Made by a program: the position numbers and the translations under genes. A stretch of 38,327 nt of DNA. Origin: DASQPE01 sp041488455. GTDB lineage: Bacteria > Gemmatimonadota > Gemmatimonadetes > Gemmatimonadales > GWC2-71-9. The DNA is taken from positions 1-38,327 of the forward strand of contig JBGPPG010000018.1 in NCBI GenBank assembly GCA_041488455.1, in the 5' to 3' direction. Under the pieces are notes generated by a model. The model was not told where the DNA came from. It worked only from the letters and a program-made list of their open reading frames with translations, and ran no database searches. The stretch's first letter is position 1. Each line of letters opens with the position of its first letter. Below are positions 23,754-31,602 of the stretch, one piece after another.

Positions 23754-23782
23754 CGGGAGGGCGAACGTCAAGGAAGGGACGC

Positions 23783-24583
23783 ATGAAGCGCTACTTGCTG
23801 GCCAGCGACTTCGATCAGACGCTGAGCTTCAACGACTCGGGCATCGTGCTGAGCGAGCTGCTCGGCATCCGAGGATTCCCGGAGAAGGCCGCGGGACTGT
23901 CCGACATCCACCTGGTGCAGCAGGGGGCCGAGCTGGCGTATCTGCTGCTTCACGACCCGGAGTATCGCCGGGTGCGGCGCGAAGACCTCATCGAGGTCGG
24001 CAAGCGGATCCGGCTCAAGCAGAACCTCCCGCTCCTCTCCCGCCTGTTGGAAGACCTCGACGACCACTGGTTCACCTTCTACGTGATTTCGGCCGCGCCC
24101 GAGGAGGTCATCCGCTCGGCGCTCGAAGGCATCGTGCCGGAAGACCACATCCACGGGACCCGGTTCCGCTACGATCCGAGGTCGGGAGAGATCGAGTCGA
24201 TCGTGCGGGTGGCGGCGGGCTACGGCAAGGTGGCCGTGCTGGACGAGCTCCGCGCGAAGCTGCCGGTGGGGCCCGATCGCGTGGTGTACGTGGGTGACGG
24301 CAGCTCCGACGTCCACGTCATGCTGCACGTGAACCGGCTCGGCGGGCTGACGGTCGCCGTGTCGGAGAACCGCTACCTCACGCCGATCGCGAAGCGCACG
24401 ATCCTGAGCGACAACGCCCTCAGCGTGCTGGTGCCGATCCTCGAGGACATCGTCGGCTGGGACCCGGCGCGGATCCGCGGGCTGTTCGAGGCCCACGGCC
24501 TCGTGCTCCAGGAGTGGGACAAGATCCGGACCGACTCGCTCACGATCCGCGAGACGACGGCGGCACCGCCGGCCGTCGCCTGA
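23783..24583 (+). CDS. HAD-superfamily phosphatase (PSP/MtnX-like)
   Basis: 266 residues. The start at 23783 has AAGGAAGGGA at correct spacing; an in-frame ATG at 23696 would place the leader hairpin inside the gene and is less likely. The HAD motifs are DFDQT (D9, D11, T13), the Ser of VISAAP (S103), a Lys near 149 and GDGSSD (D172, D176). The helical insert between motifs I and II is that of C1-type HADs such as phosphoserine phosphatase and MtnX. It should remove phosphate from a small metabolite in the cytoplasm; the substrate is not readable. The downstream membrane gene starts 13 bases after its stop. Confidence 0.88.
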   Translation: MKRYLLASDFDQTLSFNDSGIVLSELLGIRGFPEKAAGLSDIHLVQQGAELAYLLLHDPEYRRVRREDLIEVGKRIRLKQNLPLLSRLLEDLDDHWFTFYVISAAPEEVIRSALEGIVPEDHIHGTRFRYDPRSGEIESIVRVAAGYGKVAVLDELRAKLPVGPDRVVYVGDGSSDVHVMLHVNRLGGLTVAVSENRYLTPIAKRTILSDNALSVLVPILEDIVGWDPARIRGLFEAHGLVLQEWDKIRTDSLTIRETTAAPPAVA

Positions 24584-24596
24584 TGAGGACCCGCCG

Positions 24597-24824
24597 ATGA
24601 TCGACTGGATCGGGTGGCTCGCCACGGCCGCCTTCGCAAGCTCGTACCTGTGCAAGGAGCCGGTTGCCCTCCGGCGGGTCCAGGCGTTCGCTGCCCTCCT
24701 TTGGGTCGGCTACGGCGCCGTCATCCACGCGCTGCCGGTCGTCGTGGCCAATCTCGTGGTCGCCGGCGCCGCCCTCTACTCCTCCCTCAGCGCGAGACGC
24801 GGGACACCGACCCTGGGCGCCTGA
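24597..24824 (+). CDS. Small PQ-loop-like membrane protein
   Basis: 75 residues with three hydrophobic helices (about 4-22, 29-47, 48-66). The pattern IGWLATAAFASSYLCKEP, RRVQAFAALLWVGYGAVIHALP resembles the half-size (three-helix) SemiSWEET/YgjV-type proteins, but the match is to pattern, not to a specific sequence. GAGGA lies 7 bases upstream of the start. It is likely in one operon with the HAD gene. The role is unknown. Confidence 0.7.
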   Translation: MIDWIGWLATAAFASSYLCKEPVALRRVQAFAALLWVGYGAVIHALPVVVANLVVAGAALYSSLSARRGTPTLGA

Positions 24825-24932
24825 GGCGCCGGCACCCCGCGCGGGGGTCGGGCCTACCCCCCTCCCGCGGTCGGGAGTATCCTAGAAGTGATGCACCGCC
24901 GCACCACCTCCTCCAGACTCTAGGCGCACGGC

Positions 24933-27647
24933 TTGGCCGACCTTCGCGAGCAGCTCCAAAGCGGGTTGAGCGGGAGCTACGTCCTCGAGCACGAGCTCGG
25001 GCGCGGCGGCATGGCGACCGTCTTCCTCGCCCAGGACCTGAAGCACGACCGCCCCGTCGCCATCAAGGTCCTCCTGCCCGAGCTGGCCGCCTCGCTCGGG
25101 CCCGATCGTTTCCAGCGCGAGATCCGCTTCGCCGCCCGGCTCCAGCACCCCCACATCCTGACCGTGCTCGACTCCGGCGAGACGGCGGGGCAGCTCTGGT
25201 TCACGATGCCCTACGTCGAGGGCGAGTCGCTTCGCGCCCGGCTCCGGCGCGAAGGCCAGCTCGCGCTCAAGGATGCGCTCCGGATCGCCCGGGAGGCGGC
25301 CCAGGCACTCCAGTACGCGCACACGCGGCAGATCGTGCACCGCGACATCAAGCCGGAGAACATCCTGCTGACCGCGGACGGCAGCACGCTCGTGGCGGAC
25401 TTCGGGATCGCGCGGGCTCTGGGTGGTGAGGGCGGCGAGGCGCTGACCCAGACCGGCATGAGCATCGGGACGCCGCAGTACATGAGCCCGGAGCAGGCGA
25501 ACGGGGCCCGGACCATCGACGCGAGGTCCGACATCTACAGCCTCGCCTGCGTGCTCTACGAGATGCTCGCGGGCGAGCCGCCGTACACCGGGCCCACGGC
25601 GCAGGTGATCCTGATGCGCCGGCTCACCGATCCCGTGCCGAGCGTCCGGAGGATCCGGGGCAACGTCCCCGAGGCGGTGGATCAGGCGATCCAGCGCGCG
25701 CTGGCGCAGGTGCCGGGGGACCGCTTCCCGACGGCGGCGGCGTTTGCCGAGGCACTGGACACGGTGACGACCCCGACGGCGACCCCTACGATGGTGAGCG
25801 CCGCCTCTCCCGCGCGTCCGGCCTCCGCGCCCGTGCCCTCGATCGCCGCGGAGCCCTCGCCCGGCACGCCCGGCGTGCCGGGCGGCAGGCCTGCCCGCCG
25901 CCTCCCGGTCGGCGCGCTCATGCTGGCCCTGGGCTTCGCGATCGGCCTGGGCGTCCTTTTCGCGTGGCGGCGCTCGCACGGAACGACGGAAGAGGAATCC
26001 GGCACCAAGCGGCTCGCCGTGCTTCCGTTCGAGAACCTGGGTGACTCGACGACCGCGTACTTCGCCGATGGAATGACGGACGAGGTCCGCGGCAAGCTGG
26101 CCAGCCTGCCCGGCCTCGAGGTCACGGCGAGCCGGAGCGCCAGCGAGTACAAGGGGACCACGAAGACTCTCCCGCAGATCGCCCGGGAGCTGGGCGTGGA
26201 CTACCTGCTGATCGGCAAGATCCGGTGGGAGAAGGCGTCCGGGAATACGAGCCGGGTTCGGGTGAGTCCCGAGCTGGTCAGGGTGAGCGCGGGGGGTGCC
26301 GCGACCAAGTGGGAGCAGCCGTTCGACGCGGCGCTCACCGACGTGTTCTCGGTGCAGGCCGACATCGCGGGCAAAGTGGCGAGCGCCCTCAACGTTGCCT
26401 TCGGCGACAGCACCAAGCAGCAGCTCGCGGCCAGGCCCACGCAGAGCCTGGCGGCGTACGACGCCTTCCTGAAGGCCGAAGCGATATCCCAGGGCCTCTC
26501 GGTCAACGATCCGCCGAGCCTCCAGCGGGCCATCGCGTTCTACGAGCAGGCCGTGGCGCTGGATTCGACGTTCGTCGAGGCGTGGGCGCAGCTCGCCCGC
26601 ACCGAAGCGTGGTACTACTCGCTGGGCACGCCGATCCCGGCCGCCGCGGAAGCGGCCCGGCGGGCGGCCGAGCGGGCGGCCGCCCTCGCACCCGGCCGGC
26701 CGGAGAGCCAGCTGGCGCTGGGATACTACTGGCAGAACGTGACCGGCGACAACGCGCGGGCCCTGGCCGCGTTCGAGGCGGGTCTCAAGGTCGCTCCCGG
26801 CAACGCCGACCTCTTGACCGGCTCGGCCCTGGCTGAGCAGAGCCTGGGACGCTGGGAGGCGGCACTCGCCCATCTCCAGCGGGCTCAGAGCCTGGATCCC
26901 CGCGCGGTGCTGACGGCGCGCCGGCTCGCCACTACGCTGATCTGGATGCGACGCTTTCCGGAAGCGCTCCCGCAGGCGGAACGCGCGCTCACTCTGGCCC
27001 CGACAAACCTCGCGGTCATCCAGACCCGGGCGGCCGTCCCTCTCGTGCAGGGCGATCTCGAAGGTGCCCGCGCCGTCGTGCATGCCGTGCCGCCGGAGGT
27101 CGAGCCCACCGCACTCGCCGCATACTTCGGGGTGTACGCCGACCAGTACTGGGTGCTGGACGACGCCCTCCAGCAGCTGCTGTTCCGGCTGCGCCCGAGC
27201 GCGTTCGGAGACGATCGCGCGAACTGGGGCATCGTGCTGGCCCAGACGTATTATCTGCGGGGAGACCGGGCCAAGGCGCGGATCTACGCCGATTCCGCCC
27301 GCATGGCGTTCGAGGAGAACATCAAGGTGACGCCCGACGACCCGCAGCAGCACGCCCTCCTCGGCGTGGCCCTCGCGTACCTGGGGAGGAAGGCCGACGC
27401 GATCCGGGAAGGTCAGCGGGGAGTCCAGCTCCAGCCGATCAGCGACGATGCCTTCAGCGGCCCGTACATGCAGCATCAGCTCGTCCGGATCTACATCCTG
27501 GTCGGCGAGCCGGAAAAAGCGCTCGATCAGCTCGAGCCACTCCTCAAGATCCCCTACAATCTCTCGCCCGGCATCCTTCGCATCGATCCGAACTTCGCGC
27601 CGCTCAAGGGCAATCCCCGGTTCGAGAAGCTGATCGCCGGGCGCTGA
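24933..27647 (+). CDS. Membrane Ser/Thr protein kinase with FlgO-like and TPR domains
   Basis: 904 residues. A complete Hanks-type kinase domain occupies about 16-270: Gly-rich loop GRGGMATV (23-30), Lys45 in AIK, HRDIKPEN (136-143), DFG (156-158) and APE-like MSPEQ. A Pro/Ala-rich linker leads to a single membrane helix (about 325-345). Outside, LAVLPFENLGDSTTAYFADGM starts a FlgO/TolB-N-like domain (to about 465), followed by TPR repeats to the end (Ala-rich helix pairs with repeated A..P..A patterns). This kinase plus TPR design is characteristic of Gemmatimonadota and Acidobacteriota. The input and target are unknown. The start is TTG; a TATCCT -10-like element lies at 24878-24883. The gene appears monocistronic. 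Confidence 0.93.
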   Translation: MADLREQLQSGLSGSYVLEHELGRGGMATVFLAQDLKHDRPVAIKVLLPELAASLGPDRFQREIRFAARLQHPHILTVLDSGETAGQLWFTMPYVEGESLRARLRREGQLALKDALRIAREAAQALQYAHTRQIVHRDIKPENILLTADGSTLVADFGIARALGGEGGEALTQTGMSIGTPQYMSPEQANGARTIDARSDIYSLACVLYEMLAGEPPYTGPTAQVILMRRLTDPVPSVRRIRGNVPEAVDQAIQRALAQVPGDRFPTAAAFAEALDTVTTPTATPTMVSAASPARPASAPVPSIAAEPSPGTPGVPGGRPARRLPVGALMLALGFAIGLGVLFAWRRSHGTTEEESGTKRLAVLPFENLGDSTTAYFADGMTDEVRGKLASLPGLEVTASRSASEYKGTTKTLPQIARELGVDYLLIGKIRWEKASGNTSRVRVSPELVRVSAGGAATKWEQPFDAALTDVFSVQADIAGKVASALNVAFGDSTKQQLAARPTQSLAAYDAFLKAEAISQGLSVNDPPSLQRAIAFYEQAVALDSTFVEAWAQLARTEAWYYSLGTPIPAAAEAARRAAERAAALAPGRPESQLALGYYWQNVTGDNARALAAFEAGLKVAPGNADLLTGSALAEQSLGRWEAALAHLQRAQSLDPRAVLTARRLATTLIWMRRFPEALPQAERALTLAPTNLAVIQTRAAVPLVQGDLEGARAVVHAVPPEVEPTALAAYFGVYADQYWVLDDALQQLLFRLRPSAFGDDRANWGIVLAQTYYLRGDRAKARIYADSARMAFEENIKVTPDDPQQHALLGVALAYLGRKADAIREGQRGVQLQPISDDAFSGPYMQHQLVRIYILVGEPEKALDQLEPLLKIPYNLSPGILRIDPNFAPLKGNPRFEKLIAGR

Positions 27648-27744
27648 GGCGGGCGCCCAGTGGCCGATCCGGTCGCTGGACAGGCCGGGACGCATCCACG
27701 ATTTTGGGGCCCCATTGTTCGCCCCCCAGAAGCCAGGAGGACTC

Positions 27745-28191
27745 GTGGCCACCCAATCCACTATCACCCCACCCCAGCAGCTCATCGACGCCGCCAAGGC
27801 CCTGATTCAGGCCTACAACGACAAGAACTGGAACGCCGTCAGAGCCAACATCACCGCGAATTTCGCCTACGACGAGGTCGGCACCAAGCGGAAAGCTCAG
27901 GGTGCGGACCAGGTTATCGCCCTGTGGCAAGGCTGGGCCAAGGCGATGTCCGACTCGAGAGGCACCGTCAACAGCGCGGTGGCCAGCGGCAGCACCGCGG
28001 TGCTCGAACTGACCTGGCAGGGCACGCACAACGGCCCGCTGGAGACACCCAACGGGCCGCTGGCACCGACGGGGAAGCGCATCGAGATCCGGGCCTGCCA
28101 GGTCACCGAGTTCGCCGGCGACAAGGCGAAAGCCCAGCGCCACTACTTCGATATGGCGACCCTGTTGCAGCAGCTCGGCGTCGGCGGCTGA
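27745..28191 (+). CDS. SnoaL-like (NTF2-fold) protein
   Basis: 148 residues from a GTG start with AGGAGG four bases upstream; an upstream in-frame TTG lacks such a site. The sequence shows the ester cyclase/SnoaL pattern: a helix with YNDKNWNAVRANITANFAYDE, a conserved G..QVIALWQGW, paired strands (SAVASGSTAVLELTWQGTHNG) and the terminal RHYFDMATLLQQLG. The family contains polyketide cyclases but most stand-alone members are uncharacterised. No polyketide genes are nearby, so the specific reaction is unknown. It is followed by the converging PEP-CTERM gene. Confidence 0.85.
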   Translation: MATQSTITPPQQLIDAAKALIQAYNDKNWNAVRANITANFAYDEVGTKRKAQGADQVIALWQGWAKAMSDSRGTVNSAVASGSTAVLELTWQGTHNGPLETPNGPLAPTGKRIEIRACQVTEFAGDKAKAQRHYFDMATLLQQLGVGG

Positions 28192-28215
28192 GCCGACCGG
28201 ACGCAGCTGGACCGA

Positions 28216-28941
28216 CTAGCTCGGCGGAGTCCGGCGCCGCCGTCTCCACACCCCGGCGCCGAGACCCGCCAGTCCGCTTCCGAGCAGCAGAATGGACGAG
28301 GGCTCCGGCGTCGCGGTGACGGGTGGCGGGGGTGGGGGCGGCGGCGGGCCTGGCGGTGGAGTACCGGGAGGTGGAGTACCGGGAGGTGGATGCCCGCCCG
28401 TGGGTGGGGGATTGGGCGGCGGCTCGAGCGATGCGCCCGTGCTGTCGCCCCCGTTCAGTATTGCGATGAAGAGCCCGGCGCCAAGTCCCAGCCCCACCAA
28501 CGGCAGCAGCACGGATCCCGATGCGGGTGCGACCGCGGCAGTCTCAGGGACCGGTGGGGCGTCCGGGACTGGCGGTGCAGGCGGGGCCGCCGGGGCCGGC
28601 TCGACCGCTGTGATTTCCGGGTCTGGAGGAGGCCCGCCCGGCTCGAGCGGCAGCGCATCGGCAGCCGCCGCGGGCGCGGCCACCATGCCGGTCTCCACCG
28701 GCTGGCAGACCGGCTTCGGCTTGGCGGCCACTGCCACTGGCTTTCGTTTTGGCTTGGCGGCGAGGCCCGGCTTGGCGGCGACAGATGGCTTGGCCGCCGG
28801 CTTCGGTTTGGCCGGCCGGGCCGCCCGGCTCGCCGCCACGCGTTTAACCGCTGGCTTCGGCGCTGCGGCGGGCACCGCCCCCGGCTGGCAGACCGGTTCC
28901 TGCTGGGGGTTCTGGAGCAGGGCAAGGAGGAGGAGAATCAC
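28216..28941 (-). CDS. PEP-CTERM protein with Pro- and Lys/Ala-rich repeats
   Basis: 241 residues. The start must be the GTG at 28941, since an in-frame stop lies 12 bases upstream; it yields a short hydrophobic N-terminus (MILLLLALL). Residues 20-80 carry repeated AAKP units and two PVCQP motifs. A central hydrophobic segment (about 145-165) is followed by a Gly/Pro-rich run with the repeat PPPGT. The C-terminus is a textbook PEP-CTERM sorting signal: PEP (212-214), a hydrophobic helix, then five Arg (233-237). Such proteins are processed by an exosortase and released to the outer surface. No exosortase gene is in the window. The low complexity leaves the function open. Confidence 0.8.
   Translation of the reverse strand: MILLLLALLQNPQQEPVCQPGAVPAAAPKPAVKRVAASRAARPAKPKPAAKPSVAAKPGLAAKPKRKPVAVAAKPKPVCQPVETGMVAAPAAAADALPLEPGGPPPDPEITAVEPAPAAPPAPPVPDAPPVPETAAVAPASGSVLLPLVGLGLGAGLFIAILNGGDSTGASLEPPPNPPPTGGHPPPGTPPPGTPPPGPPPPPPPPPVTATPEPSSILLLGSGLAGLGAGVWRRRRRTPPS
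28355..28399. repeat. 15-base tandem repeat in the PEP-CTERM gene
   Basis: The unit GGTGGAGTACCGGGA occurs twice exactly (28355-28369, 28370-28384) and a third, diverged copy follows. On the minus strand it encodes the PPPGT repeat. It is a candidate for slippage length variation. Confidence 0.7.
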
Positions 28942-28980
28942 CCATCCAACCTACCCAGCCCCAGACAAGCTGTCGATTGC

Positions 28981-29808
28981 TTAGCGGCTCCCCGCCTTGG
29001 CGGTGGTGGCCGATGCGGCTGCCTTGGCCGCCCCGGCCGGGTTGAGCGAGTGGACAGCGAAGGCGACACCTTGCGGATCCAAGGCCTGCGCTATGAGATC
29101 ACCGCCTGGAACTTCCATCGGTCCGTTGAGGATCTTTCCTCCCGCTGTCTTGATCTTCTCGACTCCCTTGTTCGTGTCGGGAATGTGCATGTAGCCAAGC
29201 CAGTGCGGCGGCGCGCTTGCCTCCTCCGGCGCTTTGTAAATCCCGCCCATGCTCTTCCCGCCCCATCCAAACATCTGATAGACACCCGACGGGCCCATGT
29301 CCATGGCGTCCGTCTTCTGCCAGCCGAATAGCTGCTCGTAGAAGCCGAACGCGGCGGCGCCGTCGGTGGTCGCCAGCTCGTGCCAGGAGAACGCCCCGAC
29401 CTGGGGCGTGTCGCTCTGCGGCATGGGCGACTCGGGAGTGAAGGGGGCGAAGACGGCGCCCTGCGGGTCGGCGAGCACCGCCCAGCGGCCGACTTCGGGT
29501 ACGGTCAACGCGGGCTTGAGCACCCGAGCCCCCAGACGCACCGCGGCATCCACAGTCGCATCGATGTCGGGCGTCCCGATATAGGCCAGCCAGTGCGGCG
29601 GGGCACCCATGGCCTTCGCCTCCTCCGGCAGCTGCATGACACCGCCGATGGGCCCTCGCTCGGTCATCCACATGACGTAAGACGGATTCTTGTCCCATGC
29701 TTCGGTCTTCCAGCCTACGACCTGCCCGTAGAATTTCACGGCCGCTTTCGGGTCCGTCGTCAGAAGCTCGTGCCAGAGGAAGCGCCCGCGGAAAGTGACT
29801 TGCGGCAT
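28981..29808 (-). CDS. Tandem VOC (glyoxalase/bleomycin-resistance-like) protein
   Basis: 275 residues with GAGGAGAATCAGG just before the ATG at 29808. Two VOC modules follow each other: residues about 1-128 (FLWHELLTTDPKAAVKFYGQVVGW ... LADPQGAVFAPF) and about 134-252 (FSWHELATTDGAAAFGFYEQLFGW ... LDPQGVAFAVH). Each begins with WHEL and ends with DPQG.xFA, as in the CFP-30/YdcE-type double VOC proteins. A short Ala-rich tail follows. Members bind small molecules or metals; the specific role is unknown. It faces the glycine-zipper lipoprotein across a 298-base gap. Confidence 0.9.
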   Translation of the reverse strand: MPQVTFRGRFLWHELLTTDPKAAVKFYGQVVGWKTEAWDKNPSYVMWMTERGPIGGVMQLPEEAKAMGAPPHWLAYIGTPDIDATVDAAVRLGARVLKPALTVPEVGRWAVLADPQGAVFAPFTPESPMPQSDTPQVGAFSWHELATTDGAAAFGFYEQLFGWQKTDAMDMGPSGVYQMFGWGGKSMGGIYKAPEEASAPPHWLGYMHIPDTNKGVEKIKTAGGKILNGPMEVPGGDLIAQALDPQGVAFAVHSLNPAGAAKAAASATTAKAGSR

Positions 29809-30106
29809 CCTGATTCTCCTCGAAGGAAAGGCGTTGGGTAGTCGCCACCCGAGGTGGACGACTCGGGTCGCCAAGGTAGGGCCACGGGAGGGAGCGCGCC
29901 ACGGTCTTGATAGGACTGTTACCGGCCGCCGCGCTCCGCCGCGAGACCCGCATCCGGCCATACCGCCGAAAGCGCCACCGTGGCGTAAGGCATTTACGAA
30001 CAACTACTTGAACACGCGCGCCGAGAGGGCATTGGGTTTGCGGAACTGACATCGTCTACCCGAAGTCCCCTGCTCAAGACGTCCCCCATCGGCACGAGGA
30101 TTCAAG
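29809..30106. other. Divergent intergenic region
   Basis: 298 bases between the VOC gene (minus) and the glycine-zipper lipoprotein gene (plus). I find no gene. The stretch 29990-30010 is AT-richer than its surroundings and could hold promoter elements, but no clear -35/-10 pair is visible. Confidence 0.3.
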
Positions 30107-30844
30107 ATGACCCGAACGCATCTGGCTACGCTCTCGCTCGCCGTGCTCGCCGCCTGCTCGGGTGGTGGCAAGTCCAAGTCGGCCAGCGCCGACAGCCTTT
30201 CGCGTGACCTGAGCCGTCCCGAGGCCCCGGCCGATAACGCGATGAACGACCGGCCCGCGGCCAGCCCGGCCCCCAAGGCCGCCAAGGCCCGCCCCGCCAA
30301 GGCGGCTCCCACGCCGCGCACGCTTGCGGCCGGCACGCTCATCGAGGCGGCCATCGCCGACTCGATCAACTCGCGCCACGACAAGCCCGGCAAGAGCATC
30401 ACTGCCGCCGTTGCCCGCGACGTGAAGGATCGCGCGGGGCGAGTGGTGATCCCCGCAGGCTCGCTCGTTACCATGATCGTGACCGAGCTCGCACCGGCCA
30501 AGAGCAAGAGCGCCGCTGACGGGAAGCTGGTCCTCGAGGTCAAGTCGGTGAACGTGCGGGGCCGTATCTACGCGTTGGACGCGGACGTGGATCCGGTCGC
30601 GCACGAGCTCAAGGGCCGTGGCGTGACGGCAGGCGAGGTGGAAAAGGTCGGCGTCGGCACCGCCGTCGGCGCGATCGGCGGGCGTATCATCGGCGGGAAC
30701 ACCAAGGGCGCGGTGATCGGCGGCCTCGTGGGCGCCGGCGCCGGCACCGCGGTGGCCGTGCAGACGGCCAGCCGCGACGTGGTGGTCCGGCCGGGCACGA
30801 CGGTGAAGATCACGCTCCGGGGCACGCTGGTCGCTTCGATGTAG
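30107..30844 (+). CDS. Lipoprotein with glycine-zipper segment
   Basis: 245 residues. The signal peptide ends in LAAC (Cys17). Residues 25-75 are an Ala/Lys/Pro linker. The folded part (about 76-180) reads GTLIEAAIADSINSRHDKPGKSITAAVARDV and GRVVIPAGSLVTMIVTELAPA, like the strand-rich exchange seen in VirB10/TrbI-type C-terminal domains, though too weak to assign. A glycine zipper (GVGTAVGAIGGRIIGG to GGLVGAGAGTAV, about 182-216) could insert in a membrane. The C-terminus has strands (VVVRPGTTVKITLRGTLV). An outer-membrane or periplasmic role is likely; the function is unknown. GAGG lies upstream of the ATG and a strong terminator follows. Confidence 0.82.
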   Translation: MTRTHLATLSLAVLAACSGGGKSKSASADSLSRDLSRPEAPADNAMNDRPAASPAPKAAKARPAKAAPTPRTLAAGTLIEAAIADSINSRHDKPGKSITAAVARDVKDRAGRVVIPAGSLVTMIVTELAPAKSKSAADGKLVLEVKSVNVRGRIYALDADVDPVAHELKGRGVTAGEVEKVGVGTAVGAIGGRIIGGNTKGAVIGGLVGAGAGTAVAVQTASRDVVVRPGTTVKITLRGTLVASM

Positions 30845-30873
30845 CGGATCACCCGAGCGCTTGCCCAGGAACG

Positions 30874-30906
30874 ACATGGCGCCCCTCCCGGGGCGCCATG
30901 TGTTTT
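30874..30906 (+). terminator. Intrinsic terminator
   Basis: A perfect 12-base-pair stem, ACATGGCGCCCC with its complement, closes a four-base loop (TCCC) and is followed by GTTTT. It lies 30 bases after the glycine-zipper lipoprotein gene and just before the stop of the converging gene at 30922. The T-run is only on the plus strand. Confidence 0.85.
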
Positions 30907-30921
30907 CCGGGCCGATCGGCC

Positions 30922-31401
30922 TCAGCTCACTTTGATCATCTTCATCATGCCGTGCGCGTAGTGCGGCTTGCCGTCCTTGGCATCGGTGAAGAAGCAGATG
31001 AGCAGATAGTCGCCCGCCGGCAGATCTACGGTCGCAAACCCGTGCGCACCGGGCATGATGCCGCTCATGCCCCCGAACCCCGCCCCCGGTGGGGGCCCCT
31101 CCGGCTTGTCGCCCCAGGCCACGAAGTCCTCCGGCGTCTTGCCGGGGTGCAGCCGGATGAACACCACCTCGTGCGGCTGGCCGGCAGCGTTTTCCACCCG
31201 GATGGTGTGGCGGCCGGCCGCGAGCGGCGCTAAGAGCTGAAAGTCGAAGTCCACCAGCTTCATGACGACGTCCGCCGCGGGCTCCGCGACCTCCCGGCTC
31301 GGCCCGACCACCCTGAGCGGATGGACCATGCCTTTCATCAGATGCGGCATCCCGTCCGCGGCCGGAACGAAGCACACCGTCGCGTAGCTCCCGGGTTCCA
31401 A
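30922..31401 (-). CDS. Secreted-type duplicated-domain protein, apparently 5'-truncated
   Basis: 159 residues from a TTG; the frame stays open to 31509 but contains no ATG, GTG or signal peptide. Two segments repeat: near the N-terminus LEPGSYATVCFVPAADGMPHLMKGM, and at the C-terminus LPAGDYLLICFFTDAKDGKPHYAHGM. The second unit is complete (FQLLAPLAAGRHTIRVENAAGQPHEVVFI precedes it) and looks like a cupredoxin-type beta sandwich with His, Met and Cys residues near the end (HEV..., C, H, HGMM) that might bind copper; the first unit lacks its front half. No usable ribosome-binding site precedes the TTG. I think this is the remnant of a longer exported protein. The next 100 bases belong to the promoter of the alcohol dehydrogenase gene. 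Confidence 0.6.
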   Translation of the reverse strand: MEPGSYATVCFVPAADGMPHLMKGMVHPLRVVGPSREVAEPAADVVMKLVDFDFQLLAPLAAGRHTIRVENAAGQPHEVVFIRLHPGKTPEDFVAWGDKPEGPPPGAGFGGMSGIMPGAHGFATVDLPAGDYLLICFFTDAKDGKPHYAHGMMKMIKVS

Positions 31402-31602
31402 CGAAACCGTCGCGGTGGTCGTGCTCCCCCCCGCCAGGGCGGGAGCCTGATGCCGGCCTGAGCGGGCGGAACGGCGTTCCGGGGAACCACTCTGCCGCGC
31501 CGGCTGTTCCTACCCGTCGGGTCTTCGCACGGAGCCGGTCTGACCTGCCCCGCGCCTTCCAGAAATCACAGCCGAGCGAGCATTCCCGCCGCTTCAGGAG
31601 TA

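Noticed and set aside
24882..27797. 971-codon open frame on the minus strand across the kinase gene
   Set aside because: It is exactly antisense to the kinase-TPR gene, and its product is Arg/Gly/His-rich without motifs. Long antisense frames are expected at this GC content.
28290..28420. Repeated G-rich units resembling a repeat array
   Set aside because: They are direct in-frame coding repeats for Pro/Gly without unique spacers, so not CRISPR.
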